DNA from: Geodermatophilus pulveris | GTDB taxonomy: Bacteria > Actinomycetota > Actinomycetes > Mycobacteriales > Geodermatophilaceae | DNA length: 64,000 nt | Assembly (NCBI RefSeq): GCF_900188375.1 | Contig: NZ_FZOO01000011.1 | Coordinates: 99,308-163,307, forward strand | Direction of reading: 5' to 3' | Shown here: positions 26,772 through 37,188 of the stretch, piece by piece | Numbering within the stretch: the first letter of the stretch is position 1 | Layout of the letters: each line of letters begins with the position of its first letter | Notes under the pieces: generated by a model | The model's input: the letters and a program-made list of their open reading frames with translations, nothing else | Databases searched by the model: none | What the model was told of the DNA's origin: nothing | Made by a program: the position numbers and the translations under genes

Positions 26772-26984
26772 ATGCCCCGCACCATCGACCTCGACACCCA
26801 CTCCACCCCGGGCGCGGCCACCCGACGGGCCCGCAGCAGGCGGGACGTCCGGCTCGTCGAGCGCGTCAGCTCGGCCGACCGGGACGACCTCGCCGCCCTC
26901 TTCGAGGGCCGCAACACCAGCGACAGCCCGGCCGCCGACATCCTCCGCCGGCACGCCCGCCGCTGGCTGTCCCGCACCCGCTGA
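26772..26984 (+). CDS. small basic protein of unknown function
   Basis: A 70-residue protein with a good GGAGGA seven bases or less before ATG 26772. It is rich in Arg and Asp (RRARSRRDVRLVERVSSADRD, trimmed here to its features) and ends in a short helix with HARRWLSRTR. No Cys, membrane segment or known motif is seen. The clear ribosome site and normal codon use suggest a real gene; the function is not known. Confidence 0.55.
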   Translation: MPRTIDLDTHSTPGAATRRARSRRDVRLVERVSSADRDDLAALFEGRNTSDSPAADILRRHARRWLSRTR

Positions 26985-27049
26985 CCCGCGCTGGCCGGTC
27001 CGCCCCGCGGTGGCCGGCTCGGCAGCCTGCGGTTCCCGGTGGCGCCCCG

Positions 27050-29440
<2,391 letters not shown>

Positions 29441-29555
29441 CGGGGTCTCCCTCCGTCGGCGGGGCCGCCGACGCACCGCTGTCTACCGGACCGGGGTGAC
29501 GGACAGGGGGGCGCGACACCCGTCCGCTCGACCCCGGCGGGGGAGGGGACCCCGG

Positions 29556-31043
29556 TCAGCCCGCCGAGCGCGGCGGCACGGTGATCTTGTACTGGGCGAT
29601 CTTCCGGTAGAGGGTGGCGCGGCCGATGCCGAGCTCCTCGGCCGCCCGGGTCACCGTGGTGCCCGGCGCGGTCAGGCAGCGGACGATCTCGTCGCGCTCG
29701 AGCCGCTCGAGCCGGCTCAGCGCGCGGCTGCCGCTGTCGAGCACCTCGGCGGCCAGGTGCTGGACGTCGACGACGTCGGCGCGGGACACCGCCTCCCGGA
29801 CGACGCGGCGCAGCTGGCGCACGTTGCCCGGCCAGGAGTAGGCGGTCAGCGCCCGGGCCGCCCGCGCGGTGACGGTGACCGCGCGGTGCCGCTCGGCGCG
29901 GGCGAAGGCCTGCACCAGCGTCAGGACGTCGTCGGTCCGGTGCCGCAGCGGCGGGGTCTGCACGACCGTGTCGACGAGCGCGGCCAGCGGGGCGGGCAGC
30001 GCGGCGTACCCCGGGGCGCTGAGGACGAACGGCTGCGGGCCGGCCGCCCGGCGCACCGAGCCGAGCGTCTGGCCGAGCTCGTCGGCGGCCCAGGCGGGCA
30101 GGCCGGCCAGCCCGGAGACGATGACGCAGGTGCCGGCGTCGTGCAGCTCCGGCGTCCACAGCTCCAGCCAGGCGGCCACGTCGCCGCGCTCGGGCGCCCG
30201 GGCGTGCAGCAGCCGCGGGCGGCCGGGCAGCCGGCGGCGCGCCGTGGCGGCCAGCGTGGCCTTGCCGGCCCCGGCCTCGCCGACGACGGCGACCACCCGG
30301 CCGGCGGTCAGCGCGGTGGCCGCCTCCTCGACGGCGGCCCGCCAGCCGGCCGACACGCACGCGTCGCCGTCCCCACCGGCCCACGGGCCGCCGACGACGT
30401 GGAACACCTCGCCGCGCGGCGCGGGCGGCAGCACGCGGCCCCCGGAGCGGACCAGCATGAGCGCGCTCGTCGCGCTGGCCGCGGCCTGCGCCAGCCCGAG
30501 CAGCAGCTCCGAGCCGGTGGCCGACCAGGTGGTCAGGTTGATGCTGCCGGCCAGCTCGCCGGTCACCGGCTCGACGACCGGGGCGGCCGCGCAGGTGTAG
30601 CCGCGCAGCTCGGCGCAGTAGTGGTCCTGCGCGCGGACCAGCGACGGCGCGCGGTCGGCGAGGGACAGGCCCAGCCCGTTGGTGCCGGCGTTGCGCTCGT
30701 TGTAGGAGAAGCCGGGCGCCAGGTGCACGCGGTCCAGCGAGCGGCGCATGCCGGGGTCGTCGCCGAGCCGGGCGAGGACCAGCCCGCCGGGGTCGGCCAC
30801 CATCAGGCTGACCGGCTCGTCGGCGATCGTCGCCTGCAGGTCGGTGAGCACCCGGTGCGCGCACTCGTAGAGCAGTGAGCCGGTGTCGACGGTGCCGGTG
30901 AAGACCGGGATGACCTCGTCGGGGGTGAGGCCGTAGTCCTGGCTGCGCCGCCACGAGGCCCGCAGCCGGGGCGCGGCCGCCCGGGCGGCCAGGGCGGGGT
31001 CGGCCAGGGGGACGGGCGCCGACGCAGGGTGGGGCACGGCCAC
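29556..31043 (-). CDS. MimR/AcoR-like GAF-Fis transcriptional regulator
   Basis: A 495-residue regulator. The N-terminal SWRRSQDYGL and GAF region (about 50-200, with FSYNERNAGTNGLGL) are as in AcoR. An AAA+-like middle (about 225-420) has a recognisable but altered Walker A (VVGEAGAGKATLAA), and the GAFTGA sigma-54 contact loop is not visible. YSWPGNVRQLRRVVREA precedes a C-terminal Fis-type helix-turn-helix (RAAEELGIGRATLYRKI). In mycobacteria such a regulator (MimR) controls the binuclear-iron monooxygenase operon; here it is divergent from the accessory genes of that operon. Confidence 0.85.
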   Translation of the reverse strand: MAVPHPASAPVPLADPALAARAAAPRLRASWRRSQDYGLTPDEVIPVFTGTVDTGSLLYECAHRVLTDLQATIADEPVSLMVADPGGLVLARLGDDPGMRRSLDRVHLAPGFSYNERNAGTNGLGLSLADRAPSLVRAQDHYCAELRGYTCAAAPVVEPVTGELAGSINLTTWSATGSELLLGLAQAAASATSALMLVRSGGRVLPPAPRGEVFHVVGGPWAGGDGDACVSAGWRAAVEEAATALTAGRVVAVVGEAGAGKATLAATARRRLPGRPRLLHARAPERGDVAAWLELWTPELHDAGTCVIVSGLAGLPAWAADELGQTLGSVRRAAGPQPFVLSAPGYAALPAPLAALVDTVVQTPPLRHRTDDVLTLVQAFARAERHRAVTVTARAARALTAYSWPGNVRQLRRVVREAVSRADVVDVQHLAAEVLDSGSRALSRLERLERDEIVRCLTAPGTTVTRAAEELGIGRATLYRKIAQYKITVPPRSAG

Positions 31044-31080
31044 GGGTCACCTCCGTCTGCTCCGGGGCGGGGCCGAGCGT

Positions 31081-31138
31081 TGTGGTCCGTGCCACAGGAA
31101 TGTACGCGCGCGGGTGACCTGCGTCCCAAAGTGAGACA
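31081..31138. promoter_or_regulatory. two palindromes in the regulator/amidohydrolase divergent region
   Basis: TGTGG-TCCGTG-CCACA (31081-31096) has perfect 5-bp arms. CGTCCCA-AAG-TGAGACA (31122-31138) is an imperfect palindrome with GTC-GAC ends, similar in layout to operators of AcoR-like GAF-Fis regulators. Both lie between the divergent starts at 31043 and 31226, where binding of the regulator would be expected. This assignment is inference. Confidence 0.45.
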
Positions 31139-31225
31139 CCCGGCGGGTTCGCCGGCCGCCCGGCCGCCCCTAGCGTCATGCGCCAGGACGTGACGGTCCT
31201 CACCCCGCGACACCCGGAGGCAGAC

Positions 31226-32269
31226 GTGTACCGCAAGGACGGCGAGAGCTACTACGTGGTGGACGCCCACATCGCGCTGTGGGACGGACGCCCGGAGAAC
31301 CAGCGCAACATCCACGGCAAGCAGTTCATCGACTGCTTCTACGACTACCACCGCAACCTCAGCCCCGAGTCCGAGGTGTGGAGCTACGAGGAGTACCTCT
31401 ACCAGGGCGGCGAGCGGCTGATGCGCGACGTGTTCGTCGACGGGATCGTCGACCACGCGGTCTTCCAGCCGGCGCTGCTCGGCGAGTTCTACCACCGCGG
31501 CTTCGGGCAGACCGAGGAGGCGTGGGCGTTGACCCAGGCCCACCCGGACAAGCTCACCTACAACCACTGCTTCGACCCGCGCTTCGGCGAGGCCGGCCTG
31601 GACCAGCTGCGCGCCGACGCCGAGCGGTTCGGCCTCAAGGGCGTGAAGCTCTACACCGCCGAGTGGCAGGGCGACTCGCGCGGCTACAAGCTCAGCGACC
31701 CGTGGACCTACAAGTACCTCGAGGTCTGCCGCGAGCTGGGCATCAGGAACATCCACGTGCACAAGGGCCCGACCATCCGCCCGCTGGACCGCGACGCCTT
31801 CGACGTGGCCGACGTCGACCACGCCGCCACCGACTTCACCGACCTGAACTTCGTCGTGGAGCACTGCGGGCTGCCGCGCCTGGAGGACTTCTGCTGGATC
31901 GCCACCCAGGAGCCCAACGTCTACGCGGGCCTGGCCGTGGCGATCCCGTTCATCCACACCCGGCCGCGGTACTTCGCCCAGATCATGGGCGAGCTCCTCT
32001 ACTGGGTGGGCGAGGACCGCATCCTCTTCTCCAGCGACTACGCGCTGTGGACGCCCAAGTGGCTGGTCGAGGAGTTCGTCGACTTCCAGATCCCCGAGGA
32101 CCTGACCGAGTACGCCCCGATCACCACCGCGCAGAAGAAGAAGGTGCTCGGCCTCAACGCCGCCAAGCTCTACGACCTGCCGGTGCCCGCCGAGCTGCAG
32201 CTGCCCGACGCCGACGAGACGCAGACCGGCCCGCGCGAGCCGGCCGCGGCCGACCTCGCGTCGGTCTGA
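31226..32269 (+). CDS. amidohydrolase of propane-monooxygenase-type loci
   Basis: A 347-residue amidohydrolase_2 TIM-barrel. Markers are VVDAHIALWDGR, GVKLYTAEWQGDSRG, IRNIHVHKGPTIRPLDRDAF, FVVEHCGLPRLEDF, ILFSSDYALWTPKW and KKKVLGLNAAKLYDLPVP. The His and Asp positions of the metal site (DAH, HVHKG, EHCG, SSDYA) are in place. The same family follows mimABCD/prmABCD in Mycobacterium and Rhodococcus. GGAGG at 31216-31220 selects GTG 31226; an ATG at 31178 is in frame but has no ribosome site. Confidence 0.88.
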   Translation: MYRKDGESYYVVDAHIALWDGRPENQRNIHGKQFIDCFYDYHRNLSPESEVWSYEEYLYQGGERLMRDVFVDGIVDHAVFQPALLGEFYHRGFGQTEEAWALTQAHPDKLTYNHCFDPRFGEAGLDQLRADAERFGLKGVKLYTAEWQGDSRGYKLSDPWTYKYLEVCRELGIRNIHVHKGPTIRPLDRDAFDVADVDHAATDFTDLNFVVEHCGLPRLEDFCWIATQEPNVYAGLAVAIPFIHTRPRYFAQIMGELLYWVGEDRILFSSDYALWTPKWLVEEFVDFQIPEDLTEYAPITTAQKKKVLGLNAAKLYDLPVPAELQLPDADETQTGPREPAAADLASV

Positions 32270-32293
32270 CCCGAGGGCCGGAGGAGGACGCCG

Positions 32294-33079
32294 ATGACCG
32301 CGCTGCTCACCGACCGGGCCGCCGTCTCCGAGCGTGCGGTCCGCGACGCCCTGGGCACCGTCGTCGACCCCGAGCTGGACGAGCCGATCACCGACGTCGG
32401 CTTCGTCCGCTCGGTGGCCGTGGACCGCGCCCCGGACGGCACCGTCACCGTGGAGGTCCACCTGCGGCTGCCGACGTCGTTCTGCGCGCCGAACTTCGCC
32501 TTCCTGATGGTGTCCGACGCGCACGACGCGGTGTCCGCCGTCCCCGGGGTGGGCCGGGTGGTCGTCGAGCTGGACGACCACCACGACTCGGACCTGATCA
32601 ACCGCGGGATGGCCGCCGGCCTGGGGTACCGGGGCACCTTCGGGCACGAGGCGGAGGACTCCCTCGACGAGCTGCGGGCGACCTTCCAGCGGAAGGCGCA
32701 CACCGCGGCGATGGAGCGGGCGGTCACCGCGCTGCTGCGCACCGACCCGGCGGTGGACGTCTGGGCGCTCACCCTCGGCGACCTGCCGGCCGGCGAGCAC
32801 ACCACCGACGCGCTGCTGCGCCGGCGGGCCACCCTCGGCCTGCCGGTCGACGCCCGGGCGCCGGTGCTGGTGCGCGACGACGGCAGCCGTCCCGAGCGGG
32901 ACCAGGCGGAGACGGTGCTGCGCCGGGCGCGCTCGGTGCGCATCTCCGTCGACGGCAACGCGCACTTCTGCCGGGGCCTGCTCACCACCCGCTACCCGGG
33001 CTCGGAGGCCGACCAGGCGCCCCGCCCCGAGGACCGGGTCCTCCTCCCGCTCACCGTCACGAAGGGAACGCACCCGTGA
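32294..33079 (+). CDS. DUF59/MIP18-like iron-sulfur assembly-type protein
   Basis: A 261-residue protein. Its N-terminal ~90 residues are a DUF59 domain (ALGTVVDPELDEPITDVGFV, VTVEVHLRLPTSFCAPNFAF, with the conserved Cys). The C-terminal part (RATFQRKAHTAAMERAV, VWALTLGDLPAGE, LRRRATLGLPVD) is specific to proteins found in the propane-monooxygenase gene order. DUF59 proteins help insert Fe-S or iron; here a role in maturing a di-iron oxygenase would be expected, but the oxygenase is not in this window. GAGGAGG precedes the ATG, and the stop overlaps the next start. Confidence 0.82.
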   Translation: MTALLTDRAAVSERAVRDALGTVVDPELDEPITDVGFVRSVAVDRAPDGTVTVEVHLRLPTSFCAPNFAFLMVSDAHDAVSAVPGVGRVVVELDDHHDSDLINRGMAAGLGYRGTFGHEAEDSLDELRATFQRKAHTAAMERAVTALLRTDPAVDVWALTLGDLPAGEHTTDALLRRRATLGLPVDARAPVLVRDDGSRPERDQAETVLRRARSVRISVDGNAHFCRGLLTTRYPGSEADQAPRPEDRVLLPLTVTKGTHP

Positions 33080-34101
33080 AGGCCGTCCGCGTGCACGAGT
33101 ACCACGCCGACCCCAGGATCGACGACATCCCCGAGCCGCAGCTGCAGGGCCCGCTCGACGTCATCGTCAAGATCGGCGGCGCCGGGGTCTGCCGCACCGA
33201 CCTGCACATCCTCGAGGGCCAGTGGGCCGAGCTGCAGAACCCGGACCTGCCCTACGTGATCGGGCACGAGAACGCCGGGTGGGTGCACGCGGTGGGGGAG
33301 GGGGTCACCAACGTCGCCGTCGGCGACACCGTGATCCTGCACCCGCACCCCAGCTGCGGGCTGTGCATGCCCTGCCGCGCCGGCCGGGACATGCAGTGCG
33401 AGAACGCGTTCTTCCCCGGGCTGTCCGACGACGACGGCGGCATGGCCGAGTACCTGCGCACCACCGCCCGCGCCTGCGTGAAGCTCGACCCGTCGACCAA
33501 CCCGGCCGACGTCGCCGCGCTCGCCGATGCTGGCATCACCGCCTACCACGCGGTGCGCAAGGCCCTGCCGCTGCTGCACCCCGGCACGACGGCGGTCGTG
33601 CAGGGCGCCGGCGGTCTGGGCCACATCGGCGTCCAGTGCCTGGCCGCGCTGTCGGGCGCGCGGGTCATCGTCGTCGACCGCAACCCCGACGCCCTGGAGC
33701 TCGCCCGGCGGATCGGCGCGGACGAGACCGTGGTCGCCGACGGCACCCAGGTGCAGGCCGTCCAGGACCTCACCGGCGGGGGCGCGACCGTGGTCTTCGA
33801 CTTCGTCGCCGAGCAGGGCGCGGAGATGGACGGCTGGCACATGACCGGCCCGGCCGGCTCGTACTACGTCATCGGGTACGGCGGGGAGCTGCGGATCCCG
33901 ACGCTGGACTTCGTGGCCGGCGAGAAGAACATCGTCGGCAACATCGTCGGCACCTACACCGACCTGGCCGAGCTGATGGTGCTCGCCCAGGCCGGCAAGG
34001 TCACCCTGCACACCCAGCAGTACCCGCTCGACCGGGCCGTGGACGCGCTGCGCGACCTCGACGCCGGGAAGGTCCGGGGCCGGGCGATCCTCGTCCCGTA
34101 G
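33076..34101 (+). CDS. zinc-dependent alcohol dehydrogenase (medium chain)
   Basis: A 341-residue MDR enzyme oxidising alcohols with NAD. The catalytic Zn ligands are C in GAGVCRTDLH and H in IGHENAGWV; the structural Zn lobe is HPHPSCGLCMPCRAGRDMQC. The NAD site is VQGAGGLGHIGVQCLAA. It starts at GTG 33076, overlapping the previous stop. The same type of dehydrogenase closes the propane-monooxygenase operon, where it oxidises the alcohol product. A hairpin terminator follows at 34121-34179. Confidence 0.9.
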   Translation: MKAVRVHEYHADPRIDDIPEPQLQGPLDVIVKIGGAGVCRTDLHILEGQWAELQNPDLPYVIGHENAGWVHAVGEGVTNVAVGDTVILHPHPSCGLCMPCRAGRDMQCENAFFPGLSDDDGGMAEYLRTTARACVKLDPSTNPADVAALADAGITAYHAVRKALPLLHPGTTAVVQGAGGLGHIGVQCLAALSGARVIVVDRNPDALELARRIGADETVVADGTQVQAVQDLTGGGATVVFDFVAEQGAEMDGWHMTGPAGSYYVIGYGGELRIPTLDFVAGEKNIVGNIVGTYTDLAELMVLAQAGKVTLHTQQYPLDRAVDALRDLDAGKVRGRAILVP

Positions 34102-34120
34102 CCCGGCACCACCCGCGCCC

Positions 34121-34179
34121 GACAGGGTGCGCGGATGCGCCGATCGACCCGGCGGAACTGCGCATCCGCGCACTCTGTC
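34121..34179 (+). terminator. 20-bp hairpin after the alcohol dehydrogenase gene
   Basis: Arms 34121-34140 (GACAGGGTGCGCGGATGCGC) and 34160-34179 pair at 19 of 20 positions, with a 19-base loop. No T-run follows. It sits 20 bases after the dehydrogenase stop and before the VOC gene and is the likely end of that operon. Confidence 0.7.
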
Positions 34180-34237
34180 GTCGGCCGGCGGCCGGGGCGC
34201 GGGGGACGGACGGACGTCGGGGCGACGGAGGCGGCAC

Positions 34238-34624
34238 GTGCAGATCGACCGGTTCGACCACCTGGTGCTCACCGTCGCGGACATCGACGCGACGGTCGCC
34301 TTCTACCGCGACGTCCTCGGCATGCAGCCGGTCGTCTTCGCCGGCGGCCGCACCGCGCTGTCCTTCGGCCGCGCCAAGATCAACCTGCACCGGGCCGGGC
34401 GGGAGTTCGAGCCCAAGGCGGCCCGGCCGGGGCCCGGTACCGCGGACTTCTGCCTGGTCACCGAGGACCCGCTCGACGACGTCGTGGCCGAGCTGGGCGC
34501 GCGCGGGGTGCCCGTCGAGGTCGGGCCGGTGGACCGCACGGGGGCGGCCGGGCCGATCCGGAGCGTCTACGTGCGCGACCCCGACGGCAACCTGGTGGAG
34601 ATCAGCACCTACGGGACCGGCTGA
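34238..34624 (+). CDS. VOC (glyoxalase/bleomycin resistance-like) family protein
   Basis: A 128-residue single VOC domain: DRFDHLVLTVADIDATVAFY, RDVLGMQPVVF, RTALSFGRAKINLH, FCLVTEDPLDDVV, GVPVEVGPVDRTGAAG and RDPDGNLVEI. The metal ligands of the fold (H near the start, E in LVEI) are present. Substrate unknown; members include glyoxalases, ring-cleaving enzymes and thiol transferases. GGAGG at 34227-34231 supports GTG 34238. Confidence 0.85.
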   Translation: MQIDRFDHLVLTVADIDATVAFYRDVLGMQPVVFAGGRTALSFGRAKINLHRAGREFEPKAARPGPGTADFCLVTEDPLDDVVAELGARGVPVEVGPVDRTGAAGPIRSVYVRDPDGNLVEISTYGTG

Positions 34625-34639
34625 CGCCGGGCCGGGAGC

Positions 34640-35824
34640 TCAGTAGGACCGCGGCAGGCCCAGCACCTTGGTGGCCACGAACGACTTGACCATGTTGTTG
34701 CTGACCGGGGCGACCTGGTACATCCGCGTCTCGCGGAACTTGCGCTCGACGTCGTACTCGTCGACGAACCCGTTGCCGCCGTGGGTGTCCAGGGCGGCGT
34801 TGGCCGCGGCCCAGCTGGCCTCCGAGGCCAGGTGCTTGGCCATGTTCGCCTCGGCCCCGCACGGAGCCCCCGCGTCGAACAGCCGGGCGGCCTCCCAGCG
34901 CATCAGGTCGGCGGCGCGCACCCGCATGTAGGCGTCGGCCAGGGGGAACTGCACGCCCTGGTTGGCGCCGATCGGGCGGCCGAACACCTCCCGCTGGTTG
35001 GCGTAGGCGACGGCGCGGTCGACGAACCAGTAGCCGTCGCCGATGGCCTCGGCGGCGAGCAGGATGCGCTCGGCGTTCCACCCGTCGATGACGTAGCGGA
35101 AGCCGGCGTCCACCTCGCCGACCACGTGGTCGGCCGGCACCCGCACGCCCCGGTAGAAGACCTGGTTGGTCGCGTAGTTGAACATCGTGCGCACCGGCAC
35201 GACCTCGAGGGCCTCCGGCTGGTCGGCGCGGACCCGGCGCAGGTCGAGCAGGAAGAGGGTCAGCCCGCGCGTCCGGTCGGCCCCCTTCTCGCTGGTGCGG
35301 GCGAGCACCAGGGCCAGGTCGGACTCCGCGATCCGGCTGGTCCAGTTCTTGTGCCCGGTGAGCACGTACCCGTCGCCGTCGCGGGTGGCGGTCGTGTCGA
35401 TCGCCGTGGTGTCCGAGCCGGCCGTGGTCTCGGTGATCGAGAAGGCCTGCAGCCGCAGCTCGCCCGCGGCGATCCGCGGGAGGTAGGCGTCCTTGAGCCG
35501 GTCGCTGCCGTGCCGGAGCAGCGCGCCCATCGTGTACATCTGCGCGTGGCAGGCGGCCGAGTGCCCGCCGGAGCGGTTGATCTCCTCCATGACCACCGAC
35601 CCCGCGGTCACGCCCAGCCCCCCGCCGCCGTACTCCGCGGGGATGAGGACGGCCAGCAGCCCGACCGCGGTGAGGGTGTCGACGAACTCCTGCGGGTAGC
35701 GGCGGTCGCGGTCGGTCTCGCGCCAGTAGGCGTCGGGGAACCGCGCGCACAGCGCACGGGTGCGCGCCCGGAGCGCGTCCAGGTCGGACGCCGGCGCGCC
35801 GTGCACGGGTGCGGGGTCGAGCAT
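34640..35824 (-). CDS. acyl-CoA dehydrogenase family protein
   Basis: A 394-residue flavoenzyme. The N-terminal helical domain (YPQEFVDTLTAVGLLAVLIP, EYGGGGLGVTAG), the middle FAD-binding beta domain (LQAFSITETTAGSDTTAI, GHKNWTSRI) and the C-terminal helical domain (RAVAYANQREVFGRPIGANQ, DTHGGNGFVDEYDVERKFRE) are in order. It oxidises an acyl-CoA thioester at alpha-beta. Start ATG 35824 has GGAGG eight bases upstream. It converges with the VOC gene; no CoA ligase or enoyl-CoA hydratase is adjacent. Confidence 0.92.
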   Translation of the reverse strand: MLDPAPVHGAPASDLDALRARTRALCARFPDAYWRETDRDRRYPQEFVDTLTAVGLLAVLIPAEYGGGGLGVTAGSVVMEEINRSGGHSAACHAQMYTMGALLRHGSDRLKDAYLPRIAAGELRLQAFSITETTAGSDTTAIDTTATRDGDGYVLTGHKNWTSRIAESDLALVLARTSEKGADRTRGLTLFLLDLRRVRADQPEALEVVPVRTMFNYATNQVFYRGVRVPADHVVGEVDAGFRYVIDGWNAERILLAAEAIGDGYWFVDRAVAYANQREVFGRPIGANQGVQFPLADAYMRVRAADLMRWEAARLFDAGAPCGAEANMAKHLASEASWAAANAALDTHGGNGFVDEYDVERKFRETRMYQVAPVSNNMVKSFVATKVLGLPRSY

Positions 35825-36226
35825 CAGAGGTCCTCCTGCAGTGTGGGTGTGGTTGCACCTGTCGCCCATCGTGAACCCCTGCGGCGCGGCGAGCCGGTAC
35901 CCGCCGACCTCTGCCACCCCCACCTCACCGAGCGGGGGCGCGTCGTCCGGCTCCGCTGGTCGACGGGGGACGTCGACGTCCATGACGAGCGCCGGCGGGG
36001 CGCGACGCCGACCGCGGCTACGGTGACCAGCGGTGGGGGGGTGCACCGCAGCACCCTCCCAGGGGGACCAGCCGGTCGGCTCAACTGGCGCCGGAACGGG
36101 CACGTGCACGACGCTGAGCTCCGAGAACCGACCGCACGGCGAGGCGTGGACTCCCGGGGGACCGTGCCCCGTCGCACCGTTCCGCGTCGGCGTGACCAGC
36201 CGGCGCCGCCACGAGAGAAGGCCCCC
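35825..36226. other. divergent intergenic region, acyl-CoA dehydrogenase/proX
   Basis: About 400 bases without coding evidence. It must hold two divergent promoters. I see no riboswitch-like conserved core and no strong palindrome. Confidence 0.5.
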
Positions 36227-37186
36227 ATGCTGCGCACCTCGATCCGTCTCCGCGCGTCCGCTGTGGCGCTGGCCGCCCTCCTCGCCGCGACCGCCACCGG
36301 GTGCAGCGCCGAGGAGGGCGCCGACAGTGCGGCCGGCGGTGGGGAGGGCATCACCGTCCAGGCCGCCCAGTTCAGCTGGACGGCCGCCGGCCTGACCAAC
36401 TCCATCCTCGGCGAGATCGCCGCCGACCGTCCCGAGCTGGGCGTGGCGATGCTGCAGACGACGCAGTTGGACCCGGCCGCGGCGTGGGCCGGTGCGCAGC
36501 GCGGGGACATCGACCTGCTGACCGAGGTCGCCCTCCCCAACCAGCAGGAGCTCGCCGACAGCGCCAGCGAGCGGGTCGAGATCGTGTCGCAGACCTATGG
36601 GGACGCCGCGCAGGGCTGGTTCGTGCCCGCCTACGCCGTCGCGCCCGGCGGCCCCCTCGAAGGTCTGACCAGCGTCACCCAGCTCAACGACTACGCCGAC
36701 GAGCTGGGCAACAAGTTCTACGACGCCGACCCCGGCTACATCACCACCGAGCAGAACGCCAAACGGCTCGCGGGCTACGGGATCACGCTGGAGCACGTCG
36801 TCTCCAGCGAGGCGGCCGAACTGGCCCAGCTGGAGAACAGCTACAGCCGCGAGGAGCCGATCGTGCTGTACCTGTACCACCCGCACGCGGTCTTCGCGCA
36901 GTACGAGATGGTCCAGCTCGAGGAGCCCACGCCCTACACCGAGGGGTGCCTGACCACCGGGGACGGCGCCTGCGCCATGCCCTCGTACAGCGCGAACATC
37001 GCCGCCAGCACCGAACTGCAGGAGCAGGTGCCCGCGTTCGCCGACCTGCTGGTCGACCTGCGCATCTCCGTCGACGAGATGGAGCAGATGCAGAAGCAGG
37101 TCGACGTCGACGGCGAGGAGGTCGCGGCCGTCGCGCGGCAGTGGGTCGACGAGAACGCCGACCGGATCGACGAGTGGGTGGGCTGA
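36227..37186 (+). CDS. proX: glycine-betaine/choline ABC transporter substrate-binding lipoprotein
   Basis: A 319-residue lipoprotein. It has a basic N-terminus, hydrophobic core (VALAALLAATATGC) and lipobox Cys near residue 25. The body matches the OpuAC/ProX fold: ITVQAAQFSWTAAGLTNSILG, LDPAAAWAGAQRGDIDLLTE, YGDAAQGWFVPAYAV, LENSYSREEPIVLYLYHPHA, and PSYSANIAAS near the C-terminus. It captures quaternary amines or related osmolytes outside the membrane. The gene precedes proV by two bases. The nearest family is the ProX of the glycine betaine system; specific ligand is not shown. Confidence 0.88.
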   Translation: MLRTSIRLRASAVALAALLAATATGCSAEEGADSAAGGGEGITVQAAQFSWTAAGLTNSILGEIAADRPELGVAMLQTTQLDPAAAWAGAQRGDIDLLTEVALPNQQELADSASERVEIVSQTYGDAAQGWFVPAYAVAPGGPLEGLTSVTQLNDYADELGNKFYDADPGYITTEQNAKRLAGYGITLEHVVSSEAAELAQLENSYSREEPIVLYLYHPHAVFAQYEMVQLEEPTPYTEGCLTTGDGACAMPSYSANIAASTELQEQVPAFADLLVDLRISVDEMEQMQKQVDVDGEEVAAVARQWVDENADRIDEWVG

Positions 37187-37188
37187 CC

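Noticed and set aside
29556..31043. Calling the regulator a true sigma-54 activator
   Set aside because: The GAFTGA loop needed for sigma-54 contact is not visible and the Walker A is altered; GAF-Fis architecture alone does not support it.
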